A DNA stretch of 28,070 nt from a virus: positions 1 through 28,070 of IMG/VR virus record IMGVR_UViG_3300034812_000087; one strand, given 5' to 3'. Positions 1 through 8,153 of the stretch are shown piece by piece; position 1 is the first letter of the stretch; each line of letters starts with the position of its first letter. Below the pieces are notes generated by a model. That model made no database searches. It saw only the letters and a program-made list of their open reading frames with translations, and was not told where the DNA came from. A program made the position numbers and the translations under genes.

Positions 1-1771
1 AAGAGCCTCCATTATCAATATCGGCTAATGCTGTGACAATAGCAGATTTAAGTGAATTAAAATCAGATGCTGCAATAGCTGCAGCTTTAAGTGCTTTGAG
101 TGCAGTACCTACACGCTTAACATCCATTGTGGTGCCATCGTCTAGGTTGAAATTAACGTTACCTGCTTGGATGTTACCTGCAAAATATGCGTTTCCTGAT
201 GAGGTAATTGTAGAGGAAGGAGTAGAGTAACCCTTTGTAAATCCATACCAAATGTATGCACTAGTGTCCTCTTGACAAGCTGCAAAATAGCCTTCCTGGC
301 TAACCTGTGATCCGGCGGCACTACCACTGTTCGGATTGCCACCACAAGTAACAGACTTATTAAAGTTAGCAGTACCGTCATACTGAATTTCGGTGGTATT
401 TGTTCCGCTCTCGTTTACACCTCTGAAAGCATATGCGTTTCCACTACCATCGTGATTTGCAATAAATCCAGCAGATCCGTTGGTGTTTATTTCTTTTGCG
501 TCGATCCTGCCGTTAGATTTTAATTGCAGGGTTATATTGCTAGTTGCACTACCACCTCGGTAGCAGCTGTAAACAGCACCACCATCGTCACGTCTAACAT
601 CAACAGCTGTCGCATAATAAACAGAGCCTTCGCTAGCTGGCGATGTAGCTCCTAATGTGATTGAGCCGTCAGACTTAATTGCTGCATTGACACGTCCATT
701 CAGTGAAGCGTGGAAACATCCATCACCGGATACTGTGCGATCAACATTAACAACGCCTGAAGCTGTCACGCTGCCGTTAGCCTTCATTGTGATGGTTGAC
801 GTGCCATCTGACTTTTGACCGTCAAAGACGATCCCGCTGTCATTTAAGTTTTTAGCTTGAATGGCAGGGTAAGGACCTCTAGAATCATTCGCTAAAAATA
901 CACCACCGACTGTTGAATCTGAACCAGTCATGTTGGCTTTAATTGTCCCATTCGCATTGATGCTGCCGGTTCCATCATTATCAATGTTGACAGTAGTTTC
1001 GCCAGCATTGTTGTAAGTCCGAAGATTAGCGGCAGAAACAACACCACTTGGCGTCATAGTGGTCCCAACACCATTCTCTGATTGCGGATCACCGATTGTC
1101 ACGACACCAAGGTCGGTGATTTTCATGCATTCTCTAATTGAACTGCCTGCGGGTTTTGTAGAGAACAGCAAATCGCCATTATCTTTTTGAGTCGTGCTAC
1201 CACCAGTTCGACCGGCGATGCTTGCAATTCTTGTACCATTCCAGTCGAAACCTTGGAAACCAACAATTTCGTATGCGGTTGAAGTATCTTTGCCGATGTT
1301 TATATCGTTAGTCGTGGTATTGCCATTATCAGTAACTGATTGCAGTGTACCTACTTCAGGACCACTACCACCGCCACCAGCTCCAGCAGGAGAGGCGTCA
1401 ACCCACTGTACTGTATCTGCATCTCTATAGTAGATATAGAGCCTAGCATCACCTGTAGAGTACCACAGGTCCCCCTCAGCAGGGTCAGTAGGAGGAGTTG
1501 CAGAAGTAGTTACATCAGAACCTCCTGTTCCACCATCAGGTGAAGCATCAATCCACTGTGATGTACCGTTTGGATCAGTATAATAAATATAGAGCCTACC
1601 GTCTGTTGTACAGAACCACAGGTCTCCTTCATCAGCACCAGCCGGAGGGTCAGCATCTACAGCTACTTTAGCGTTTTCACCTGCATTGATAATAAGTTCT
1701 TCCCATTTAACCTTGTAAGGGGTAGCATCCCTCTCAACGATAAATAGGTCATCGTTTAATAAATTAGACAT
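1..1771 (-). CDS. Distal tail fibre / receptor-binding protein, 3' end cut by window edge
   Basis: The reading frame is open from an ATG two bases after the preceding stop to the left edge, giving 590 codons without a stop. The N terminus (residues 1-38) is followed by two copies of a ~40-residue module centred on EGDLW and RLYIYY (residues 40-79 and 90-129), then a Gly-rich linker. From about residue 150 the protein is built of short degenerate repeats of the form (I)xAxGT/GS-I-xA, for example near INANGTIKA, KSDGSITLGA and ITSSGNAYFAG, suggesting a beta-rich trimeric shaft. The last visible part is helix-prone (VGTALKALKAA, then IVTALADI), which in such fibres often lies near the C terminus, so little may be missing. 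It is last of three consecutive fibre genes and is therefore the likely host-contacting part. Fibre identity is inferred from repeats and position; no receptor or catalytic motif was recognised. Confidence 0.8.
   Translation of the reverse strand, partial: MSNLLNDDLFIVERDATPYKVKWEELIINAGENAKVAVDADPPAGADEGDLWFCTTDGRLYIYYTDPNGTSQWIDASPDGGTGGSDVTTSATPPTDPAEGDLWYSTGDARLYIYYRDADTVQWVDASPAGAGGGGSGPEVGTLQSVTDNGNTTTNDINIGKDTSTAYEIVGFQGFDWNGTRIASIAGRTGGSTTQKDNGDLLFSTKPAGSSIRECMKITDLGVVTIGDPQSENGVGTTMTPSGVVSAANLRTYNNAGETTVNIDNDGTGSINANGTIKANMTGSDSTVGGVFLANDSRGPYPAIQAKNLNDSGIVFDGQKSDGTSTITMKANGSVTASGVVNVDRTVSGDGCFHASLNGRVNAAIKSDGSITLGATSPASEGSVYYATAVDVRRDDGGAVYSCYRGGSATSNITLQLKSNGRIDAKEINTNGSAGFIANHDGSGNAYAFRGVNESGTNTTEIQYDGTANFNKSVTCGGNPNSGSAAGSQVSQEGYFAACQEDTSAYIWYGFTKGYSTPSSTITSSGNAYFAGNIQAGNVNFNLDDGTTMDVKRVGTALKALKAAAIAASDFNSLKSAIVTALADIDNGGS
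1385..1654 (-). repeat. Two tandem ~40-residue modules in the tail fibre N terminus
   Basis: Unit 1 spans 1535-1654 and unit 2 spans 1385-1504, separated by a Gly/Ser/Thr linker. Both encode the order xPPxxxxEGDLW, RLYIYY, QWxDASP. The protein units are clearly similar while the codons have partly diverged, so this looks like an old intragenic duplication rather than a recent copy. Confidence 0.75.
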
Positions 1772-1773
1772 AA

Positions 1774-3327
1774 TTATTCGTACCTAAATGTATAGTTGTA
1801 GAAGGCATAGACTTGGGAAGAGTATTGACGTAGAAGATTTTCCAAGTCATCAGCACTGCCAGGTAAATTCCTCATATCAAAAAGATTTTGTCTAATTTCC
1901 ATCAATGCATTATAACTATCAGTATCAGAAGGTGGGTACTGTTGAACAGTCAGCATATCGATTAACTGCATTAATTCAGTAATCTCTGACCTCATTGCAT
2001 TAGCTTCAAATGCCGTGTTATCTTCTGGAGTAATTTCAGGGCGACCATCCCAATCAGTTCCAGGGTATTGGTTTTCACTAAATTCCTGGATAGTTTGAGC
2101 CATTGATTTGACTCCTAAAGCATCTGCATCTTGAGCTGCAGTTTTATAAGGCATAATTGCTAGACGACCTCTACCAATACTATACCTTACATTACGAGCT
2201 GAATTTACCTTAGCAGACATAATAAATGTTACCTCTGCTCCAGGTTGGAATCTAATAAGACCAATTTTAAGAGTAGGTGTATTTTCAGATCTTGGACCGT
2301 AAGATTGAGATTCTTGGTTGTAAAGGGTAGCAATGTTAATGTCATGTGGTACGCCAAGAGCACCACCATCTTCAAATGTAGCCCCTTCAACTTCTACTTT
2401 AGTTTCACCATAAAACCAGTGAGGACTTGTTGAAACCAAAGAATTAATTACTGTAGCTCCAGAGGAACTAAAATAATAAACAATAGCCATGTCCGCATCG
2501 TCAGGCATTGTTGCTGTCCAACGATGTGATTCAGTCCATGCTTTTGCAGAATATGCAGCACCAGCTTGAGAAACATTATTCCAATTATCAAGCCATGAAT
2601 CAAACTGTGGATTCATTCCAAGAGTATATGTATTATACTCATTATAAACAGTACCTTCAGGTGTCAACGGTACAGTCTCAAGGTCTACATTAGTTTCACC
2701 AGGCGATACTGAACCATCAGGGAGGATGTTTAAACCACGACCAATCTTAATAATACCACCAGTTTCCCTCGTAGCATAAGGAACTACACCAGTTTCACCT
2801 TGTGGTCCTACAAGATTATCAGTAATAAAACCTAAGTTATCATCACTTTCAAATCTAATTTGATAGTTAGGAGGGCTTTGATCTGTTTCATCAATAATAG
2901 TAGTGCCTGTCCATCCTTTACCAGGGGCACCATCTTGTCCGTCAGTTCCATCAGTTCCATCGACTCCAGGTTCACCCTGAGGTCCACGAATAGGACCACC
3001 TTGATCAAACCAAGTTACACCATTTGAATAGTAGACTTTATTAACATCATCTACAATCCAAAATTCAAGAGGATGTGCTGGAGCATCAGGAAGCTCATCA
3101 TAGGTATCAACAATACCTGAAACGGACATACCCTCTCCAGGGGCACCTGCGGGTCCTGGTGGACCTTGTGGTCCTTGCGGTCCAGGAACTCCAGGCTCTT
3201 CTGGCAGTTCACCGACTGCCCATGTATTAGTAGCTGAGTTGTACTCACCTTTAATATAGCTGCCATCAGGCTGCGGTTGTACAACAATGTCCCCATCTTG
3301 GGGGTTAGCGGGAAAGAAAAAACTCAT
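1774..3327 (-). CDS. Collagen-like tail fibre/appendage protein
   Basis: A 517-residue virion protein with two collagen-like Gly-X-Y tracts, at about residues 46-66 (GVPGPQGPQGPPGPAG) and 115-138 (GEPGVDGTDGTDG). An intervening segment contains LEFWIVDDVNKVYY followed by VTWFDQGG, a small display-type module. Gly-X-Y tracts in phage proteins typically form trimeric rods, so this is probably a shaft between the tail adaptor and the distal fibre. The C-terminal half (residues 230-517) has no motif I recognise. Its ATG overlaps the stop of the upstream adaptor gene by four bases (ATGA), and two bases separate it from the next fibre gene. Fibre role is inferred from collagen repeats and position. 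Confidence 0.75.
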   Translation of the reverse strand: MSFFFPANPQDGDIVVQPQPDGSYIKGEYNSATNTWAVGELPEEPGVPGPQGPQGPPGPAGAPGEGMSVSGIVDTYDELPDAPAHPLEFWIVDDVNKVYYSNGVTWFDQGGPIRGPQGEPGVDGTDGTDGQDGAPGKGWTGTTIIDETDQSPPNYQIRFESDDNLGFITDNLVGPQGETGVVPYATRETGGIIKIGRGLNILPDGSVSPGETNVDLETVPLTPEGTVYNEYNTYTLGMNPQFDSWLDNWNNVSQAGAAYSAKAWTESHRWTATMPDDADMAIVYYFSSSGATVINSLVSTSPHWFYGETKVEVEGATFEDGGALGVPHDINIATLYNQESQSYGPRSENTPTLKIGLIRFQPGAEVTFIMSAKVNSARNVRYSIGRGRLAIMPYKTAAQDADALGVKSMAQTIQEFSENQYPGTDWDGRPEITPEDNTAFEANAMRSEITELMQLIDMLTVQQYPPSDTDSYNALMEIRQNLFDMRNLPGSADDLENLLRQYSSQVYAFYNYTFRYE

Positions 3328-4244
3328 GGTAGTGCAGAAAGTTGAGAAATAGAGAAGTTTACAACAGGCTTATTAACAAAGGTGTTGTCAACAACAATAG
3401 GTAAATTACCAGTAACTTCATCAACAATACCTTCGCCAGATGCACCAGCAGGAATAGTGAAGTTTAAAATAGCAACATTACCTTCACCAGTGTTGACGAC
3501 ATTAGCTTCAGTACCTGGAGCACCAGTATAGGTTTCTCCTACAGACACATCAGCCGCTGCACCATTAGTACCAGGAGTTCCCCTAGGTCCAGTGTTTACA
3601 TAGGCAACCCAAGCTCTAGCTTGAGGATTCCAATAAGAAGACCAACAATCATCAGTATTCATCCAGCCTTTACCAGGCTGTTGATATGGAATAGTACGAG
3701 GACGAACATCCCCAACAATAGTATCTTCTCTAGCAGCAATAGCACCGCTACTTGCTAGATAATCTTGATCACCATTACCATCCCATTTACCTGCTTCTTG
3801 GTCTTCTCTATAAAATATCTCATCTTTATTTACATAATCATCACCTAAACTATTTTTAAAATCTTCCAAAGAACAACGTCCTTCTTGAATAGCAAGACGG
3901 AGTTGATCAAAATCATCGTTTAGGTCCTGTGCTCTAATAGCACTGCCTGGGTAGAATGAAGCCAGCATAGACTCCAAATCTGTACGTCTAGTAATCCAAA
4001 CGTTAGGGACTTTAGGGTCTTGCGGAGGGGGTGGTGTTCTAACAAATTTAACCGTAGTTGCATTTTCCTGAATCATGAAGGATCCAGTAGGTTGAATAAT
4101 CCACTGACCTTCATCATCCATGATAAAGCCGAGAACATCTTCCCAGCTTAAATAGGTAAAAGGAATAGTAAAAAGTTGCTGTTCTCCGTTACCAAAATAT
4201 TTGACTGAAACACTTTCGCATTCGTTGCCGTAACTAGTTGTCAT
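3324..4244 (-). CDS. Tail fibre adaptor, T7 gp17 N-terminal-like
   Basis: A 306-residue protein. The first ~150 residues resemble the N-terminal tail-attachment domain of T7-like gp17 fibres: an early FTIPFTYL segment, WITRRTDLESM, then the family signature YPGSAIRAQDLNDDFDQL at about residues 97-114. The C-terminal third carries a short Gly-rich stretch (GPRGTPGTNG) and beta-type repeats. T7 gp17 is 553 residues with adaptor and receptor parts in one chain. Here the adaptor is a separate gene followed by two more fibre genes, so the complete fibre is probably heteromeric. The start overlaps the gp16-like stop by one base (TAATG), and the stop overlaps the next start as ATGA. Confidence 0.85.
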   Translation of the reverse strand: MTTSYGNECESVSVKYFGNGEQQLFTIPFTYLSWEDVLGFIMDDEGQWIIQPTGSFMIQENATTVKFVRTPPPPQDPKVPNVWITRRTDLESMLASFYPGSAIRAQDLNDDFDQLRLAIQEGRCSLEDFKNSLGDDYVNKDEIFYREDQEAGKWDGNGDQDYLASSGAIAAREDTIVGDVRPRTIPYQQPGKGWMNTDDCWSSYWNPQARAWVAYVNTGPRGTPGTNGAAADVSVGETYTGAPGTEANVVNTGEGNVAILNFTIPAGASGEGIVDEVTGNLPIVVDNTFVNKPVVNFSISQLSALP

Positions 4245-7200
4245 TAGTTAATACCCAATAGTTGATTTAATTTTTCTTGGTCATTCAATTTTTGTGTTTG
4301 TTTGATAAGTTGTTGTCTATTGGCTTTTTCAAGAATACTAGCATCTTTAATTTGAAGCTGCTTTTTAGCATTACCTACAGCTCTATTAAGAGCAGCATTA
4401 ATCTCTCTAACTACAGTGCTGTTAGCCCAGCTAACCATATTATCTCCAGATTTACCTGGAATACCTGCTGCTCTCATCCGTTTCATATCGTCTACTTCTT
4501 TTTTACTTTGTGGTTTATTCCAAATACGGACAACCTCTTTAGCAAATGTACCGTCTTCACCAATAAGCCGTTTAATTTCAGAGATTTGTCGGGCATCCAT
4601 TTTAACCCCAAGAGCCTGCTTAATCATAGCAGTACCGGGGAACTCTACTATCTGCAGAATCTCTTCTGCTTTAGTTTGAGTCTTACTGAGTTTAACAGGA
4701 AGAATTGAGCTACCTATGAAATTTAGACCTTCTTTCTTTTGACCAGTAACAATACTATAGTCATAAGGAAGTTCTTCTGTAATACCTAACTCACCAAGGA
4801 TAGTCCATTTGCTTGCTAATTGACTCAAAAATTCTGTTTCTACTTCCCTGTAAGCAGGGTCAATAGTTCTACCTAGTTGATTAATTAGTGAAATAGAACC
4901 AAGGTTAGCAAGATAGTTATTCATAGCTCCAGGTCTGCCGGATACAAAATCAAACAACGGTTGAAGACCTTTGACAAATGTTTTGTTGGTAATGTTATCA
5001 CCAAAGATATAGGCAATTTTACCCATAAGGTTTTCAGTTCTTGCAGTACCTAAAGAGTCAAAGTTTTCAAGAATATCAACATTAAGAGCAAGGATACTGG
5101 AAATAGGTTCAATGCCATCATAAGAAATCCAAGGCATGCCAGGTCCTAATCTCCAAGACCTTTTTGGTTTACCTGCCAAATCTGATTCCATCCTACCAGT
5201 CGTCCTATCATAAGAACCATTACCAGTCATGTTGCCTGTTGACCAGGCAAAACCAGCATAACCAGTAACCATAGTACCTAGAATAAGCCTACCTTCTGTT
5301 TGACGTTTAAATCTAATCCAATTATCTTCGCTATATTCAATACCTTTATTAGCCAAGAACTTTTTAATTTGCTCAGGGTCTTTTAAAGAATGTGCTCTCC
5401 AATAGTCTACGCTAAGAGGGCTGTGCTTAAACAGAAAACTTGTGCTGTTAAGCATCGTCTTAGGGAACAAGATAAGAGTTTTAAGAATAGGTACGTTGTT
5501 AAGACCTTGACCAAGCATTGATGAGAAGCGATCACCACCATCAATGTTCATTGCCATCTCACCAGCAGCAAACTTTAGATCTGCATTTTGAGGTCTAAAG
5601 TCAGCATCTAGTTGAGTTATAGCATAATCGTATCCTTCTTTAGCAACCTTTTCCTCAATCTCTTTCATTGCTTTTTTAGTAAGCACACCGCCATTCTCTT
5701 GAATAGACTGTCTAAGAAGTTTACCTTTCCAATCAGTAAGAATAACAGCAATGTTATTAGCAGCATCACCTGCTTCCATTAAGTTAGTGCTATACCTAAA
5801 GTATTTGCTATCAGCTATGGCTTGCATGTTTTTCATAGCATTGACTTTCATCTGGAACAAAAGGTCACCAGACTGGTCAGCATAGTTCTGAGCTGCTTTC
5901 ATCCAATCCTGTTGTGCAATAATGCGGTCTTTGTAGTCAGCTCTTGCCAATTCAGACATAGGTAGAGACTGGACTTGCTTAAACCTTTCACCCATTATTC
6001 GTGCAGAAATCGCACTATATGACTGAGCATTATTGAAATACTGTGCCAGAATAATTCTAGCTTCCATAACGTCTGGTGCTTGTAATCCCATTTTTATTGG
6101 AAAACCCTTACCACCGACTGAAACATTTATTGGATTAAGAGCACCTAACGCTTCAGTAGTAGGCTTCATAACGAAGTTTACTATGTTGTTTTGGATAGCT
6201 TTAATAGGAGTATAAAGACTACTCAATTTAAAAGCATAGAACAAACCACTAATAGCTTCTACCATCAAACCAGGAGATGCATAGCCCCAGTTCTTAACAA
6301 CACGCCTACCCTTAGTAGCATCTTTAATAGCTTGAGTAAGACCAGTGACTTCTTTAATGCTACCGTTTGTCAATTCATAGGCTTGGTTTATAGCTTCAGC
6401 ATATTTAGGATTAGTCTTTTCAATTTGTTTGATCTCTTTAGCTAGCCTATTAGTTTGAGCTGCTTTCTCTGCTGCTTCTGCTTTCCAAGCTGGAATCAGT
6501 TCATCAGGAGATACATTCTTAAGACCTTGCTTACGGACATTCAATGCCCAACCTGCATAACTACCAGCCAGTGTACTTTCATAATCAAGGAATTCGATCA
6601 TGTTAAGCATACGCTCAGTAATACGCTCTGTAGGGATCTCCTTGCCGATCAGACCGATTCCAACGGCACTATCCATAACATCGTTAGCCATGGATGTTTG
6701 AGCCAATGCAGAGGCTTGTAGGGTGCCCTTAGAGTAATCATCCAAAAGTTTAGCAGACATCTTAAAGAATGCTGCACCTGTTACAGGATCTACAATATTA
6801 ATCTTTTTACCACCGACACCTACAGTATCATAATCAATGATTTTTTTAAGGTCTTCAAGAGGAAGTTGCATCATTTCTGCTACAAGAGCATCCAGTGCTT
6901 TGACAACTTCTTTATTATTTCTCCATTTGTTACCTACTAGAAAATCAAGATCCAACGCCTGAAGATCTCTAAGTGCAGATTGTATGCCTTTAATAATAGT
7001 ACGTTTTTCTAAACTACCTTGACTGATAGCATCTATAGCAGCTTCACTAAGAAAACGAGGGATGCGTCCATTACCGCCAGGTGTAGTCTTTTGAATTTTA
7101 TAATTATCAACAACTGCTTCCATTATTCCGTCAGCACTAACTGCTTTAGGAACACGCTCAGCTTCATCGAAGAGACCACTCTGAATATAATTATCGAGGT

Positions 7201-8149
7201 CAGATCTCCAAGCATCAGGAATCTCACCACCGTTATCAGCTAAGCGTTTCAAAGCCATCTCTTGATCACTCAGTTCACGCAAACCTTCATCTTTAATCAG
7301 TTCCCTAGCAATAGGGTTCTTTACTTCTTCAGGTACGTCAACTTTGTTTTTAAGTTTTTCTACAGCTTCTCTACTAACAGCATCATTACCTCTTACTTTA
7401 TCTAGGAAACCTTTAGCAATAGGTTTACCTAACCTAAACAAAGAAGCAAGCAGTGTACCAAAGACACCAAAACCTACTGCTTCATACTGTTGTTTAATAC
7501 GCTTAGCTTCAGGAGTATCGCTATCTTTAGTAGCAATAAAATCAGGTAGATCCATACCAAGATCTTCCTTCAGCACTTGACTAAGGTTACCGTTTTCAGC
7601 AGCTCTAGTTGCATCCAACCAAGCTACCTCAGCACCAATATCAAATGCAGCAGACCCTAACCTATCACCAAAGCTACCTTTAGGAATAGATTTAAGCATG
7701 CCTCTACTTCTGAGTGCTTTAACGCCTTTACCTCTACCTACTCCAATAGCAATAAGAGGAACAGCTAATTGTAAAAATTCAGAAAGAGCTTTGCCCCAAC
7801 TAGTTTTTAACTCAGGGGCACCCTCATCAATGTTAACCCATTCAGGTTCAGACGCACCATAATTAATTACATCTTCAACGATAGAAGTAGTAGCGTCTCT
7901 AATAGCATTGGCACCCTCTTGTACTGGATTGTTTTGATCCGGTGCAGCTGCAGGTTGTGGTTGAGGAGATTGATCTAGACCAGGGAAAGGAGATACTTGT
8001 TCGTTAGGAGTTTCCCTATATTGATCTAGATTTTTTTGATTCTGTAACCATTCTTGTTGAATTTCCCGTGTTTCTTGGTCAAAGGCTTGTTGATCAAAGC
8101 CATAACCATCGTTAGGTGAACCCATTGAGGGTGTCCATGAAGAAGTCAT
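4244..8149 (-). CDS. Internal virion (core/ejection) protein, T7 gp16-like
   Basis: A 1301-residue protein in the position of T7 gp16 (1318 residues), between the gp15-like protein and the tail fibre. The family protein forms part of the internal core and is ejected to help carry DNA across the cell envelope. The N-terminal ~80 residues are rich in Gln, Pro and Asn. A hydrophobic stretch near residues 125-140 (LAVPLIAIGVG) and another near residue 230 could contact membrane. The rest is largely helical and charged. Unlike T7 gp16, I see no lysozyme-like transglycosylase motif at the N terminus; that domain is on the neighbouring gp15-like protein. Assignment rests on size and synteny. Confidence 0.8.
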   Translation of the reverse strand: MTSSWTPSMGSPNDGYGFDQQAFDQETREIQQEWLQNQKNLDQYRETPNEQVSPFPGLDQSPQPQPAAAPDQNNPVQEGANAIRDATTSIVEDVINYGASEPEWVNIDEGAPELKTSWGKALSEFLQLAVPLIAIGVGRGKGVKALRSRGMLKSIPKGSFGDRLGSAAFDIGAEVAWLDATRAAENGNLSQVLKEDLGMDLPDFIATKDSDTPEAKRIKQQYEAVGFGVFGTLLASLFRLGKPIAKGFLDKVRGNDAVSREAVEKLKNKVDVPEEVKNPIARELIKDEGLRELSDQEMALKRLADNGGEIPDAWRSDLDNYIQSGLFDEAERVPKAVSADGIMEAVVDNYKIQKTTPGGNGRIPRFLSEAAIDAISQGSLEKRTIIKGIQSALRDLQALDLDFLVGNKWRNNKEVVKALDALVAEMMQLPLEDLKKIIDYDTVGVGGKKINIVDPVTGAAFFKMSAKLLDDYSKGTLQASALAQTSMANDVMDSAVGIGLIGKEIPTERITERMLNMIEFLDYESTLAGSYAGWALNVRKQGLKNVSPDELIPAWKAEAAEKAAQTNRLAKEIKQIEKTNPKYAEAINQAYELTNGSIKEVTGLTQAIKDATKGRRVVKNWGYASPGLMVEAISGLFYAFKLSSLYTPIKAIQNNIVNFVMKPTTEALGALNPINVSVGGKGFPIKMGLQAPDVMEARIILAQYFNNAQSYSAISARIMGERFKQVQSLPMSELARADYKDRIIAQQDWMKAAQNYADQSGDLLFQMKVNAMKNMQAIADSKYFRYSTNLMEAGDAANNIAVILTDWKGKLLRQSIQENGGVLTKKAMKEIEEKVAKEGYDYAITQLDADFRPQNADLKFAAGEMAMNIDGGDRFSSMLGQGLNNVPILKTLILFPKTMLNSTSFLFKHSPLSVDYWRAHSLKDPEQIKKFLANKGIEYSEDNWIRFKRQTEGRLILGTMVTGYAGFAWSTGNMTGNGSYDRTTGRMESDLAGKPKRSWRLGPGMPWISYDGIEPISSILALNVDILENFDSLGTARTENLMGKIAYIFGDNITNKTFVKGLQPLFDFVSGRPGAMNNYLANLGSISLINQLGRTIDPAYREVETEFLSQLASKWTILGELGITEELPYDYSIVTGQKKEGLNFIGSSILPVKLSKTQTKAEEILQIVEFPGTAMIKQALGVKMDARQISEIKRLIGEDGTFAKEVVRIWNKPQSKKEVDDMKRMRAAGIPGKSGDNMVSWANSTVVREINAALNRAVGNAKKQLQIKDASILEKANRQQLIKQTQKLNDQEKLNQLLGIN

Positions 8150-8153
8150 TAGT

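Noticed and set aside
1194-1430. Plus-strand ORFs of 60-180 residues across the window
   Set aside because: All lie opposite well-supported minus-strand genes with recognisable domains, have unnatural compositions and lack ribosome sites; they are shadows.
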